In this document: piece by piece, positions 41,983 to 50,456 of the stretch | Position numbering within the stretch: the stretch's first letter is position 1 | Layout of the letters: the number at the start of each line of letters is the position of its first letter | Assembly: GCF_004137245.1 (NCBI RefSeq) | Contig: NZ_SDWS01000002.1 | Coordinates: 496,001-560,000, forward strand | Origin: Nocardioides glacieisoli | GTDB taxonomy: Bacteria > Actinomycetota > Actinomycetes > Propionibacteriales > Nocardioidaceae | Direction of reading: 5' to 3' | Length of the DNA: 64,000 nt | Translations under genes and position numbers: made by a program | Notes under the pieces: generated by a model | What the model was told of the DNA's origin: nothing | Databases searched by the model: none | The model's input: only the letters and a program-made list of their open reading frames with translations

Positions 41983-42474
41983 TCAGGCGCGGTAGGGCTC
42001 CGCGTCGACGATCGTGACGCTGAGCTCCTTGCCGTTGGGCGCGGTGTAGGACACCTGGTCGCCCTTGGTCTTGCCGTTGATCGCGGCGCCCATCGCCGAC
42101 TCGGGGGAGTAGACGTCGAGCGTGTCGCCCTCGCCGAGGTTCTCGCGGGCACCGAGGAGGAACTTCTCGTGGTCGCCGTCGCCGAAGTCGACCGTCACGA
42201 CCATGCCGGGCTCGACGATGCCGTCGTCGGGGGGCGTCTCGCCGACCTCGGCGCGCCGCATCATGTCCTCGAGCTGGCGGATCCGGGCCTCCTGCTTGCC
42301 CTGGTCGTCCTTGGCCGCGTGGTAGCCGCTGTTCTCCTTGAGGTCACCCTCGTCGCGCGCAGCGGCGATCTTCTCGATGATCTCCTGGCGCCGGGGGCCC
42401 CTGAGGTCGTCGAGCTCGGCCTGCAGCTTGTCGTAGGCCTCCTGGGTCAGCCAGACGGTGCCCTGGTCGGTCAT
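41983..42474 (-). CDS. greA: Transcription elongation factor GreA
   Basis: A 163-residue transcript-cleavage factor that enters the RNA polymerase secondary channel. The N-terminal coiled coil is WLTQEAYDKLQAELDDLRGP then EIIEKIAAARDEGDLKENSG and YHAAKDDQGKQEARIRQLED. The acidic tip residues are present in DEGDLKENS. The C-terminal FKBP-like domain ends TAPNGKELSVTIVDAEPYRA. Full length for the family. The ATG at 42474 has an AGGAG ribosome-binding site 7 nt upstream. The order greA-DUF4307-mca matches mycobacteria. A ~220-nt leader region precedes it without another gene. Confidence 0.96.
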   Translation of the reverse strand: MTDQGTVWLTQEAYDKLQAELDDLRGPRRQEIIEKIAAARDEGDLKENSGYHAAKDDQGKQEARIRQLEDMMRRAEVGETPPDDGIVEPGMVVTVDFGDGDHEKFLLGARENLGEGDTLDVYSPESAMGAAINGKTKGDQVSYTAPNGKELSVTIVDAEPYRA

Positions 42475-42693
42475 GTCGTTGCTCCTGCTTCGCGTTGTCG
42501 GGTGCTGTGTGTGTCGAGTGCTGGGTGTGCCCCAGCGCACCCGGAGCGGGTCGGTGGTTCGGTACGTCCGTCCGATCGGGGTCGGCGCGGTCACGGGCCT
42601 TCATGTGGCATGGACCAGCGCACCCGGGACGGGCAGAACGAACAGATTAGCAAGCCCCGCGCGAAAGTGCAGTTCGTACGGCCACGGCCGGAC

Positions 42694-43083
42694 TCAGCGA
42701 GGCCGCGGCTGGCCCTCGGACGTGCAGCCGAGCTTCTCGACCGTGGTGGCGCGCCGCTCGGTGCGGATCACGACCTCGTTGGTGCCACCGGCCGGCGTGA
42801 AGGCGAGCTCGCCGACCGGCGTGTGGTCCTCGGCGAACGCGCGCAGCCGGCAGGTCGCCTCGGCGTCGTCGCCGAGGCGTACGTCGAGTCGTGCCCGCGT
42901 CTCGTTGTCGCTCATGACCTCGAAGGACACGAGCTCGGAGGTGACCGCGGGCGTGGTGTGGAACCACATCGCCCAGCCGAGCCACCCGAGGCCGACCACG
43001 GCGAGCACGGCGGCCAACGACACCGCGGTCGGGCGGCGCCACCGTGAGGGTGTGCCGTAGCGGTCGGCGAGGTCGGTGGTCAC
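42694..43083 (-). CDS. DUF4307 family membrane protein
   Basis: A 129-residue protein with one transmembrane helix (AVSLAAVLAVVGLGWLGWAM) and an extracytoplasmic beta-sandwich-like domain (LVSFEVMSDNETRARLDVRL, AFAEDHTPVGELAFTPAGGT, TTVEKLGCTSEGQP). It has two cysteines, one in ATCRLRAF and one near the end, that may pair. The DUF4307 family is actinobacterial and of unknown function, usually encoded next to mca. The GTG at 43083 has a TAGGCT box 7 nt upstream, so it is probably leaderless. It is divergent from mca (38 bp). Confidence 0.88.
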   Translation of the reverse strand: MTTDLADRYGTPSRWRRPTAVSLAAVLAVVGLGWLGWAMWFHTTPAVTSELVSFEVMSDNETRARLDVRLGDDAEATCRLRAFAEDHTPVGELAFTPAGGTNEVVIRTERRATTVEKLGCTSEGQPRPR

Positions 43084-43090
43084 GGTCAGA

Positions 43091-43114
43091 AGCCTAAGGC
43101 GCGGCTCCTAGGAT
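43091..43114. promoter_or_regulatory. Back-to-back -10 boxes of DUF4307 (-) and mca (+)
   Basis: Minus-strand TAGGCT (43091-43096) ends 7 nt before the GTG at 43083. Plus-strand TAGGAT (43109-43114) ends 7 nt before the ATG at 43122. The two promoters share one 38-bp gap. Confidence 0.5.
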
Positions 43115-43121
43115 GGAGTCC

Positions 43122-44021
43122 ATGGCCCGACCCCCCGCAGACCAGTCGCGCACCGGTCTCCGACTCATGCACGTGCACGCCCACCCCGACGACGAGTCGA
43201 GCAAGGGCGCCGCCTCCACCGCGAAGTACGTCGCCGAGGGCGTCGACGTCCACGTCGTGACCTGCACCGGCGGCGAGCGCGGCTCGGTCCTCAACGAGAA
43301 GATGGACCGCCCCGAGGTCTGGGAGAACATCTCCGAGATCCGCCGTGAGGAGATGCACCGCGCCCGCGACATCCTCGGCATCCGGCAGGACTGGCTCGGC
43401 TTCGTCGACTCCGGCTGGCCGGAGGGCGACCCCAAGCCGCCGCTGCCCGAGGGCTGCTTCGCGCTCGTCCCGCTGGAGGAGTCGGCCGAGCGCCTGGTGC
43501 GGCTGATCCGCGAGTTCCGCCCGCACGTCATGACGACGTACGACGAGCGCGGGGGCTACCCGCACCCCGACCACATCCGCTGCCACGAGGTCTCCGTCGC
43601 GGCCTTCGAGGCGGCCGGAGACCCGGAGCGGTATCCCGACGCCGGCGAGCCGTGGCAGCCGATGAAGCTCTACTACCACCACGGCTGGAGCTGGGCGAAG
43701 ACCGACGCCCTGCACCGGGCGATGCTCGACCACGGCCTCGAGTCGCCCTACGCGGAGCGGCTCGAGAAGTGGGACCGCGAGCCCGACTGGGACGACCGGA
43801 TCACCACGAAGGTCCCGTGCGGGGACTACTTCGGGGTGCGCGACCAGGCGTTGCTCGCCCACGCCACCCAGATCGACCCCGACGGCATGTGGTTCGCGAT
43901 CCCGCGTGAGATCCAGCAGACGGTGTGGCCCACCGAGGACTACGAGCTGGTCTCGTCGACCGTCGAGAGCACGCTGCCGGAGGACGACCTCTTCGCCGGC
44001 ATCCCGATCCCCGCTCCCTGA
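43122..44021 (+). CDS. mca: Mycothiol S-conjugate amidase
   Basis: A 299-residue zinc amidase of the GlcNAc-PI deacetylase-like family. It cleaves mycothiol conjugates to mercapturic acids for detoxification. Zn ligands are H21 and D24 ([11 protein letters not shown]) and H151 ([11 protein letters not shown]); Asp23 is the likely base. Mca-specific stretches [16 protein letters not shown] and [20 protein letters not shown] distinguish it from MshB. An ATG at 43113 is an alternative start; 43122 is preferred by the -10 box 7 nt upstream. It marks the organism as a mycothiol-using actinobacterium. A small membrane protein gene follows. Confidence 0.95.
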   Translation: MARPPADQSRTGLRLMHVHAHPDDESSKGAASTAKYVAEGVDVHVVTCTGGERGSVLNEKMDRPEVWENISEIRREEMHRARDILGIRQDWLGFVDSGWPEGDPKPPLPEGCFALVPLEESAERLVRLIREFRPHVMTTYDERGGYPHPDHIRCHEVSVAAFEAAGDPERYPDAGEPWQPMKLYYHHGWSWAKTDALHRAMLDHGLESPYAERLEKWDREPDWDDRITTKVPCGDYFGVRDQALLAHATQIDPDGMWFAIPREIQQTVWPTEDYELVSSTVESTLPEDDLFAGIPIPAP

Positions 44022-44044
44022 CCACGGAGTGGGAGACTGGGGGC

Positions 44045-44293
44045 ATGTCCGACCTGCTGATCGTCTCGCTGTCCGCGTTCACGGACAAGGCCCCCGACCC
44101 GACCGCGGTGAAGGCGGGTCCGTTGGGGTTCGCGCTGTGGATCTTCATGATCATCGCGGTTGTCGTCATCGGCTTCAGCCTGGTCAGGCAGCTGCGCAGG
44201 GCACAGGCGAACAAGGACGCCGGCCTCTTCGGCGACGAGCCGGTCAACCGCGACGACAGGGCCGACACGCCGTCGACCACCGACGAGCGGTGA
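44045..44293 (+). CDS. Small single-span membrane protein downstream of mca
   Basis: An 82-residue protein with one central hydrophobic helix (LGFALWIFMIIAVVVIGFSL), a short external N-terminus and a charged cytoplasmic tail (VRQLRRAQANKDAGLFGDEP). A similar small protein follows mca in mycobacteria (from memory). Function unknown. The last codons and stop (GAG CGG TGA) coincide with the first bases of repeat A copy 5. It probably shares the mca transcript (23-nt gap). Confidence 0.75.
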   Translation: MSDLLIVSLSAFTDKAPDPTAVKAGPLGFALWIFMIIAVVVIGFSLVRQLRRAQANKDAGLFGDEPVNRDDRADTPSTTDER

Positions 44294-44338
44294 TCCAGCC
44301 ACATTCCTGAGTGCAGGAACGTGGCTCCACCACCGCTC
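44285..44338. repeat. Palindromic intergenic repeat, family A copy 5
   Basis: Starts GAGCGGTGATCCAGCCACAT and ends CGTGGCTCCACCACCGCTC. Its first nine bases form the last two codons and the stop of the upstream gene. It lies at a convergent junction. Confidence 0.82.
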
Positions 44339-44348
44339 GAGCCCCGGC

Positions 44349-44957
44349 TCAGCGGCGGACGGCCCGCACGAGGCAGTCCCAGGCCGTACGCCGTTCCTCG
44401 CCGCCGTGCTCGTCGGATCGGCTGACCTCGCGCGCCACCCGCTCCGCGCGCACCACCTCGACCTCGAGGCCGTCGAGGTCGGCGAGCACGTCCTCCGCGG
44501 TCATCAGGACCGACGGGTCCTGCGGGCCGCCGGTGCCCTCGGCGATGTTGGTCGAGTCGTGCGCGACGAGCAGCAGCGTGCCGCCCGGGCGCAGCATCGC
44601 GTGCGCGCCGCGCACCGCCCGGCGCCGATCGTCGGCCGGGACCTGGAAGTAGGCCATCACCACGAGGTCCACCGGCTCGTCCGGCTGCCACCTCGTGGCG
44701 TCGGCGCAGGTCCACGTCACGTCCAGGCCATCGGCCGCCTGCGCGCCCTTGTCGAGCGCGACCTGCGAGAAGTCGACGGCGTGGGCCTTCCAGCCGCGCG
44801 ACGCGAGCCAGATCGCGTTGCGACCCTCGCCCGCCGCGAGGTCGACGGCCGTCCCGGGCGGCAGGTCGCCGAGCTCGGCGGCCACGAACTGGTTGGGCTC
44901 GCGCGACCAGACGAGGTCGCTGGCGGCGTACCGCTGGTCCCATGCCTGCGCGTCCAT
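44349..44957 (-). CDS. Class I SAM-dependent methyltransferase (TehB-like)
   Basis: A 202-residue cytosolic methyltransferase. It opens with the family's WDQRYAASDLVWSREPNQFV. Motif I is AVDLAAGEGRNAIWLASRGW, motif II VTWTCADATRWQPDEPVDLV, and motif III ALRPGG-like MLRPGGTLLLVAHDS. The layout is like TehB/thiopurine methyltransferase-type detoxification enzymes; the substrate is unknown. A TAGGCT box (44964-44969 on the plus strand as AGCCTA) lies 6 nt upstream of the ATG, fitting leaderless translation. It is divergent from the small membrane protein at 44994. Confidence 0.88.
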   Translation of the reverse strand: MDAQAWDQRYAASDLVWSREPNQFVAAELGDLPPGTAVDLAAGEGRNAIWLASRGWKAHAVDFSQVALDKGAQAADGLDVTWTCADATRWQPDEPVDLVVMAYFQVPADDRRRAVRGAHAMLRPGGTLLLVAHDSTNIAEGTGGPQDPSVLMTAEDVLADLDGLEVEVVRAERVAREVSRSDEHGGEERRTAWDCLVRAVRR

Positions 44958-44980
44958 GCGGTCAGCCTAGGTGCCCGATC

Positions 44981-44986
44981 TAGGGT
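44981..44986 (+). promoter_or_regulatory. -10 box of the leaderless gene at 44994
   Basis: TAGGGT ends 7 nt before the ATG at 44994. Confidence 0.45.
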
Positions 44987-44993
44987 GCGACCC

Positions 44994-45302
44994 ATGGATG
45001 CTTCCCGCGACATCATGGAGTCCGCCAAGCCGCCCAGGCCGCCGCGGGCCGGCGGTTCGCCCGAGCCAGTCGAGGGCGAGCGCAGCTCGCAGCCCCTCCT
45101 GTGGACCGTCGTCGCGTGTGCCGTCGCCATCGCCACCTTCTCGGGCATCACCGCGTGGGAGACGCACCAGGACCGCGTCAACACCGAGGTGATCTACTGC
45201 ACCCTCTTCTCGGGCATCTCTGGCATCGAGGCCGACGACGACGGCGATCCCGTGCCGTTGTCGGACCAGCAGCAGCGACTGGCCGACCAGCTCGGCTGCT
45301 GA
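44994..45302 (+). CDS. Small single-span membrane protein, unknown function
   Basis: A 102-residue protein. A Pro-rich cytoplasmic N-terminus (MDASRDIMESAKPPRPPRAG, then GSPEPVEGERSS) precedes one hydrophobic helix (LLWTVVACAVAIATFSGITA) and an acidic external tail with two cysteines (VIYCTLFSG and the final GC). The SPEPVEG heptad matches the peptide produced when a common GC-rich dispersed repeat is read through; this is from memory. A strong hairpin follows. No family was recognised. Confidence 0.72.
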   Translation: MDASRDIMESAKPPRPPRAGGSPEPVEGERSSQPLLWTVVACAVAIATFSGITAWETHQDRVNTEVIYCTLFSGISGIEADDDGDPVPLSDQQQRLADQLGC

Positions 45303-45306
45303 CCAG

Positions 45307-45337
45307 GCCGACGACCCTAGGCGCGCGGGTCGTCGGC
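45307..45337. terminator. Bidirectional hairpin between convergent genes
   Basis: A perfect 11-bp stem (45307-45317 with 45327-45337, arm GCCGACGACCC) with a 9-nt loop. It overlaps the end of the GH36 gene, whose last codons and stop it contains. Confidence 0.65.
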
Positions 45338-47443
45338 GACCACGCGCAGCACGCGGGCCTCCTCGGGGTCCAGCACCGGCAGCGCCACCCCGGCCGTCTC
45401 CAGCACGCGGCCTGACAGCACGAGGCCCGAGGCGGACCACCCGCCGGACAGGTCCGCGCCTCCGGTGCGTGGCAGCTCCTCCGCGAGCCGGTAGGAGCGG
45501 TCGGGGTCGAGCCCGGTGAGGCGGAGGGGAGCAGGGTGCTGGGTGGCGGTCGCCGCCACGGTGGCGACGACGTACCACCCCTCCGAGCGGTCCGCCGCGA
45601 CGACGCCGGTGACCATGACGGCCGGGTCCGGGTGGTCGGGGTGGACCAGCGCGCCGGTGCCGATGAGCGGACGGACCCGCTTGTGCAGGTCGATCCACGA
45701 CCGCAGCTCGGCCAGGCCCGCCTCGTCGAGGCGCGTCATGTCCCACTCGATGCCGAAGGAGTGGAGCAGCGCCGTCGCCGCGCGGTAGCGCAGCGCGTGG
45801 GTGCGGCCCGTGGTGTGCGAGGTGGCCGGCCCGACGTGCGATCCCATCAGCTCGGGTGGCACGAGCAGTGAGGTCCACCGCTGCAGGTGCTGCCGCTCGA
45901 GGGGATCGTTGGTGTCGCTGGGCCAGATCCGGTCGGTGCGGATCAGCACCTCGGCGTCCACGCGACCGCCGCCGGAGGAGCAGGACTCGATCTCCAGCGT
46001 CGGGTGCGCGTCGCGCAGCTCGTCGAGGAGCCGGTACGCCGCCAGCGTCTGCCCGTGCACGGCCGGGCGGCCGGCGTGGGTGACGTCGGTGAGGTCGCGG
46101 TTGTGGTCCCACTTGAGGTAGGCGATGTCGAGGTCGTCGAGGAGCGCCAGCAGGGCGGCGCGGAGGTCGGCGTACGCCCCGTCGTCCTGGAGGTCGAGGA
46201 CCTGCTGCTGCCGCCACTCGGGCGGTGCCTCATCGCGCCCGCGCAGGACCCGCTCGGGATGGGTGCGCGCCACCTCGGAGTCGAGGTTGACCATCTCCGG
46301 CTCGACCCACAGCCCGAACTCCATGCCGCGACCTGTGACGTGCTCGACCAGCGGTCCGAGCCCCTCGGGCCAGACAGACGCGTCGACGGTCCAGTCGCCC
46401 AGGCCCGCGGTGTCGTCGCGACGGCCGAGGAACCACCCGTCGTCGAGGACGAACCGCTCCACCCCGACCGAGGCGGCCACGTCGGCGAGCTCGGCCAGGC
46501 GCTCGATCGACTGGTCGAAGTAGACCGCCTCCCATGTGTTGGCGATCACCGGCCGCTCGGTGCGCGCGCGGGGCGTCACGGCCCGCAGGTGGGCGTGGAA
46601 GCGGTGGCTCAGCGGGTCGAGGCCGGCCGGCGACCACGATCCGAGCAGCCAGGGGGAGCGGTAGGTCTCGCCGGGAGCGAGCACCACCTCGCCGGGGGAG
46701 AGCAGCTCGCCGCCACCGACCAGGCAGTCGCCCTCGGGGGTGCGCTCGGCGTAGGTCGTGTGGTTGCCGCTCCAGGCGGTGTGGACGGCCCAGGCCTCGC
46801 CCGTCCCGAAGGTGAAGCCGGGCGTGCCGGCGACCAGGAGGAGGGTGGCGTCGTGGCCGGTCCGCCCGTGGCGGGCGTCGCGGCGGTGGGTGCCCTGCAC
46901 CCACGGGTGCCGCTGGGGTGAGCGCTCCTTGCACCAGCGCCCGGTGAGGTCGAGCAGCTCGCTCGCGTGCGCCGCGACCGGCAGCGCGGTGAGGACGGTG
47001 GCGAGGTGGAGGTCGCCGTCGGCCGCGTTGGTGACCGACGTACGCGCGTGCAGCAGGCCGCCGTCGTCGAGGGCGAGCTGGACGGTGACGTCCCAGCCTG
47101 CCTCCGTGTCGCTGGAGGTGCAGGTGACGGCACTGTCACCCGCACTGACGTCCCAGTCGACCAGGCTGGGCGCCGCTGCCGTGGCGCTGCCGCCGATCCG
47201 GTGGCCCTCCAGCGCCGGGGTGCCGGCGAAGCCACGCGTGCCGTCGGGGACGAGCCCCGTGGTGCGGGGGAGGTCGTAGGACGAGCGCGAGATGCCCGGC
47301 CTCCGGGCCGCGGCCATCGCGGCCAGGGCGTCGTCGTCGAGGTCGCCGAGGGCGGCGCCCCAGTGCAGGACCGACGGGATCCCGGCGTCGTCGCGGCCCA
47401 GCACCAGGCTCACGCCGGCGCGGGTGAGGTGCACGACCCTCAC
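45317..47443 (-). CDS. Alpha-galactosidase, glycoside hydrolase family 36
   Basis: A 708-residue cytosolic GH36 enzyme (no signal peptide). The N-terminal beta-supersandwich is residues ~1-300, and the catalytic (beta/alpha)8 domain follows. Nucleophile D446 is in YLKWDHNRDL. Acid/base D510 is in IWPSDTNDPLERQ, preceded by the substrate block ESCSSGGGRVD. FVLDDGWFLGRRDDTAGLGD is also typical. It would hydrolyse alpha-galactosides such as melibiose or raffinose fragments. The GTG overlaps the DeoR stop by 4 nt, so GH42-DeoR-GH36 form one translationally linked operon. Closely related GH36 enzymes can be alpha-N-acetylgalactosaminidases. Confidence 0.92.
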   Translation of the reverse strand: MRVVHLTRAGVSLVLGRDDAGIPSVLHWGAALGDLDDDALAAMAAARRPGISRSSYDLPRTTGLVPDGTRGFAGTPALEGHRIGGSATAAAPSLVDWDVSAGDSAVTCTSSDTEAGWDVTVQLALDDGGLLHARTSVTNAADGDLHLATVLTALPVAAHASELLDLTGRWCKERSPQRHPWVQGTHRRDARHGRTGHDATLLLVAGTPGFTFGTGEAWAVHTAWSGNHTTYAERTPEGDCLVGGGELLSPGEVVLAPGETYRSPWLLGSWSPAGLDPLSHRFHAHLRAVTPRARTERPVIANTWEAVYFDQSIERLAELADVAASVGVERFVLDDGWFLGRRDDTAGLGDWTVDASVWPEGLGPLVEHVTGRGMEFGLWVEPEMVNLDSEVARTHPERVLRGRDEAPPEWRQQQVLDLQDDGAYADLRAALLALLDDLDIAYLKWDHNRDLTDVTHAGRPAVHGQTLAAYRLLDELRDAHPTLEIESCSSGGGRVDAEVLIRTDRIWPSDTNDPLERQHLQRWTSLLVPPELMGSHVGPATSHTTGRTHALRYRAATALLHSFGIEWDMTRLDEAGLAELRSWIDLHKRVRPLIGTGALVHPDHPDPAVMVTGVVAADRSEGWYVVATVAATATQHPAPLRLTGLDPDRSYRLAEELPRTGGADLSGGWSASGLVLSGRVLETAGVALPVLDPEEARVLRVVADDPRA

Positions 47444-48267
47444 GCGTCCTCCCGCACGCGTCCGGCGTCGTCCAGCTCGTCCTCGTCGTCGTCGATCGGG
47501 TCGACGACGACCAGCTCGCCGACGTGGTCGGCCAGCGCACCGCTGGCCTGTGCGGGGAGGCCGGAGTCGGTGACCAGCACCGCGGCCGCGGAGAGCCCGG
47601 CCATGCTGCTGAGCCCGACGACACCCCACTTGCTGGAGTCGACGCAGACGATCAGCCGGCGGGATCGCTCGATCATGGCCCGGTTGGTCTCGGACTCGAG
47701 GAGGTTGGGGGTGCTGAAGCCGGCCCGGACGTCCATCCCGTGCACGCCCATGAAGAAGGCGTCGACGTGGAGGCTGCGCAGCGATGCGACCGCGACCGGA
47801 CCGACGAGTGCGTCGGAGGGGGTGCGGAGCCCGCCGGTCAGCAGCACCGAGGTGGTCGGGTCGCCCGTGCGGTGCAGGACGTCGGCGACCCAGACCGAGT
47901 TGGTGACGACGGTGAGGTCGGGGATGCGGGCGAGGTGCCCGGTCAGCGCGTGCGTCGTGGTGCCGGCCGACACGGCGATGGCCATGCCCGGATGCACCAG
48001 CTCGGCCGCCGCGGCGGCGATCGCCTCCTTCTCGCGCCGTCGCTGCACGGACTTCGCGGCGAAGCCCGGCTCCGACGAGGACGGCTCGGCGACGGCGAGC
48101 GCACCGCCGTGCACCTTCTCGAGGAGGCCCTCGCGGTGCAGTGCCACGAGGTCGCGACGGACGGTCATGTCGGAGACGCCCAGCAGCTCCACGAGGTCGG
48201 TGACGCGCACCGTGCCGTCGCGGCTCAGCTCGGACAGGATCCGCCCCCGTCGCTGCGCCGCGAGCAT
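47440..48267 (-). CDS. DeoR family transcriptional regulator of the galactoside locus
   Basis: A 275-residue sugar-phosphate-responsive repressor. The N-terminal HTH is RILSELSRDGTVRVTDLVEL, then LGVSDMTVRRDLVALHREGL and LEKVHGGALA. The C-terminal sugar-isomerase-like effector domain is VSAGTTTHALTGHLARI then VVTNSVWVADVLHR, GGLRTPSDALVGPVA and VCVDSSKWG. It is the middle gene of GH42-DeoR-GH36, overlapping GH42 by 1 nt and GH36 by 4 nt. It probably binds the TCAACGCT inverted repeat upstream of GH42 and controls both directions. Inducer unknown. Confidence 0.92.
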   Translation of the reverse strand: MLAAQRRGRILSELSRDGTVRVTDLVELLGVSDMTVRRDLVALHREGLLEKVHGGALAVAEPSSSEPGFAAKSVQRRREKEAIAAAAAELVHPGMAIAVSAGTTTHALTGHLARIPDLTVVTNSVWVADVLHRTGDPTTSVLLTGGLRTPSDALVGPVAVASLRSLHVDAFFMGVHGMDVRAGFSTPNLLESETNRAMIERSRRLIVCVDSSKWGVVGLSSMAGLSAAAVLVTDSGLPAQASGALADHVGELVVVDPIDDDEDELDDAGRVREDA

Positions 48268-50291
48268 CAGGGCCTCCGGGCAGCCGGGACGGCGTGCTCG
48301 CGGACCACGGCGACACCGCCTGCCGGGACTCGCAGGTCTCCGGCGACCTCGCGGTCGCCGACCAGGTCGACGCCGTGCACGGGGACCTCCGCCTCGACGG
48401 CGCCGTGGTTGATCACGAACAGCCAGCTCGCGTCGTCACCGACGCGTCGGGTCACCTCGACCAGCGGTGACGCTCCGGGGAGTCGCTCGACCCCGGCCTC
48501 GCGGACGAGCCGTTCGACGAGCCGGTCGGTGCCGTCGGCGTCGAGGTGGGTGGCGACGTACCACGCCGTCCCGGATCCCACCTGCCTCCGGGTGACGGCC
48601 GGCAGCCCGGCGGCCGGCCCGTCGACGTAGGACGCGACCGCCTCGGCGCCGGCCAGCTCGAGGTCCTCGGCCCAGATGTCGGCGTCGACCGACGAGTCGC
48701 CCAGCCCTTGGACCCCCACGCGCTGTCCCTCGAGCAGCGGCAGGAACTCGGTCGTCCGCACCCCCAGGAGCTCGCGGAAGGCGCCGGGGTAGCCGCCGAG
48801 CCGGATGTGGTCGTGCTCGTCGACGATCCCGCTGAAGTAGGTGACCACCACGGTCGCCCCGGCGTCCGCGGCGGCGGTGATCGCGGCCACCGTGGCGTCG
48901 CTGACGAGGTAGAGCGTGGGCACCACGACGAGGCGGTACGCCGACAGGTCGGCGCTCGGGTGCACGACGTCCACGCCGACGCCCTGCGCCGTGAGCGCGC
49001 GGTGCAGGTCCTCGGCCCGGTCGCGGTAGCGGACGTCGATGCTGGGATGGGAGTCGAGCTCGCACCCCCACCACGCCTCGTAGTCGAAGAGGATCGCGGC
49101 CTCGTTGCGCGGCACGCTGCCGGCGACCTCCTCGACGGCGTCGAGGAGCTGCGAGAGCTCGACCACCTCGCGCCACTGCCGGGTGTCGGTGCCGGCGTGG
49201 GGGAGCAGGCCCGAGTGGAACTTCTCGGCGCCGGCGCGGGAGGCGCGCCACTGGAAGAACAGGACCGCGTCGGCGCCGCGGGCGACGTGGGCCAGGCTGT
49301 TGCGGATCATCTCGCCGGGGAGCTTCGCGCGGTTGCGCGGCTGCCAGTTGACCGCGCTGGTGGAGTGCTCCATCAGCAGCCACGGCCTGCCGCCGGCGGT
49401 GCCGCGGGTGAGGTCGGCGCTGAAGGCCAGCTCTCGGTGGCCGCCCTCCTCGGCGGAGATCAGGTAGTGGTCGTTGGAGACGATGTCGAGCTCGCGGCCC
49501 CAGCGCAGGTAGTCCATCTCGATGGTCTGGCGCATCACCATGAAGTTGGTGGTCACCGGCACGCCGGGGGAGATCCGGTGCAGCACGTCGCGCTCGACGA
49601 CGAAGTTGTCCAGGAGCTGGTCGGAGGAGAAGCGCCGGAAGTCCAGCTGCTGGGTGGGGTTGGCGTGCGTCGGCGCGATGCGCGGCGGGAGCACCTGCTC
49701 GAAGTCGTCGTAGCGCTGCGACCAGAAGGCCGTGCCCCACGCGTCGTTGAGGCGGGCCACGTCATCGTCGTACCTGCGACGCAGCCAGGTGCGGAAGGCC
49801 GCCGCGCTGACGTCGCAGTAGCAGCGGGCGTTGTGGCAGCCGAGCTCGTTGGAGACGTGCCAGAGCGCCAGCGCCGGGTGGTCCCGGTAGCGCTCGGCGA
49901 GGGCCGTGCAGAGCGCCAGCGCGTGCTCGCGGTAGACCGGCGAGCTCGGGCAGAAGGCCTGCCGGCCACCCGGGGAGAGCGTGCGCCCGTCCTCGGTGAC
50001 GGGGAGGATCTCCGGGTGCCGGTGGGTGAGCCACGGCGGCGGCGAGGCGGTGGCGGTCGCGAGGTCGACGCGGATGCCTGCCTCGTGCAGGTCGTCCATC
50101 TGGCGGTCGAGCCAGGCGAAGTCCCAGGTGTCGGGCGTGGGCTGCAACCACGCCCACGAGAACACCCCCAGCGTGACCAGGTCGACGCCGGATTCACGCA
50201 TCAGGGCGCGGTCCTCGACGTGGGCGGCAGGTGGCCACTGCTCCGGGTTGTAGTCGCCACCGAAGGCCAGAGCAGGCAGGGAACTCGGCAT
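48267..50291 (-). CDS. Beta-galactosidase, glycoside hydrolase family 42
   Basis: A 674-residue GH42 enzyme without signal peptide, so it acts on imported galactosides. It opens with FGGDYNPEQWP. Acid/base E149 is in ALWHVSNELGCH, and nucleophile E308 is in PWLLMEHSTSAVNW. Cysteines 114, 152, 157 and 159 form the zinc cluster of bacterial GH42. Later domains follow the A4-beta-galactosidase trimerisation and C-terminal folds. ATG 50291 is chosen; a TTG 6 nt earlier is possible. The gene faces the divergent sugar ABC transporter. Confidence 0.93.
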   Translation of the reverse strand: MPSSLPALAFGGDYNPEQWPPAAHVEDRALMRESGVDLVTLGVFSWAWLQPTPDTWDFAWLDRQMDDLHEAGIRVDLATATASPPPWLTHRHPEILPVTEDGRTLSPGGRQAFCPSSPVYREHALALCTALAERYRDHPALALWHVSNELGCHNARCYCDVSAAAFRTWLRRRYDDDVARLNDAWGTAFWSQRYDDFEQVLPPRIAPTHANPTQQLDFRRFSSDQLLDNFVVERDVLHRISPGVPVTTNFMVMRQTIEMDYLRWGRELDIVSNDHYLISAEEGGHRELAFSADLTRGTAGGRPWLLMEHSTSAVNWQPRNRAKLPGEMIRNSLAHVARGADAVLFFQWRASRAGAEKFHSGLLPHAGTDTRQWREVVELSQLLDAVEEVAGSVPRNEAAILFDYEAWWGCELDSHPSIDVRYRDRAEDLHRALTAQGVGVDVVHPSADLSAYRLVVVPTLYLVSDATVAAITAAADAGATVVVTYFSGIVDEHDHIRLGGYPGAFRELLGVRTTEFLPLLEGQRVGVQGLGDSSVDADIWAEDLELAGAEAVASYVDGPAAGLPAVTRRQVGSGTAWYVATHLDADGTDRLVERLVREAGVERLPGASPLVEVTRRVGDDASWLFVINHGAVEAEVPVHGVDLVGDREVAGDLRVPAGGVAVVREHAVPAARRP

Positions 50292-50298
50292 GCGCAAC

Positions 50299-50314
50299 TG
50301 TGGTCACGCTCACA
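50299..50314. promoter_or_regulatory. CRP/GlxR-like site 1
   Basis: TGTGGTCACGCTCACA matches TGTGA-N6-TCACA with one mismatch. It begins 8 nt upstream of the GH42 start. Confidence 0.5.
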
Positions 50315-50322
50315 TGTCAAAG

Positions 50323-50350
50323 TCAACGCTCGACGGTGGAAAAGCGTTGA
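50323..50350. promoter_or_regulatory. Candidate DeoR operator (TCAACGCT-N12-AGCGTTGA)
   Basis: Perfect 8-bp inverted half-sites, with centres 20 bp apart (two helical turns), lie in the divergent gap between GH42 and the transporter. A partial outer extension (CATGTCAAAG / AATGTTTG) continues the symmetry. Confidence 0.6.
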
Positions 50351-50389
50351 GAAATGTTTGAAGTGGTGCGAACTGTGACCCCTGGACCC

Positions 50390-50395
50390 TTGACG
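50390..50395 (+). promoter_or_regulatory. Candidate -35 of the transporter operon (TTGACG)
   Basis: A near-consensus -35. The -10 is weak (CATGCT after 18 nt), as for activator-dependent promoters. It lies 62 nt before the GTG. Confidence 0.35.
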
Positions 50396-50399
50396 AGGC

Positions 50400-50415
50400 T
50401 GTGCCGATCGTCACA
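50400..50415. promoter_or_regulatory. CRP/GlxR-like site 2
   Basis: TGTGCCGATCGTCACA matches TGTGA-N6-TCACA with one mismatch, 41 nt before the solute-binding-protein start. Confidence 0.55.
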
Positions 50416-50456
50416 TGCTGTGCATCCTTGTTGGGTTTTGTCTCCAGGAGGCCGTC

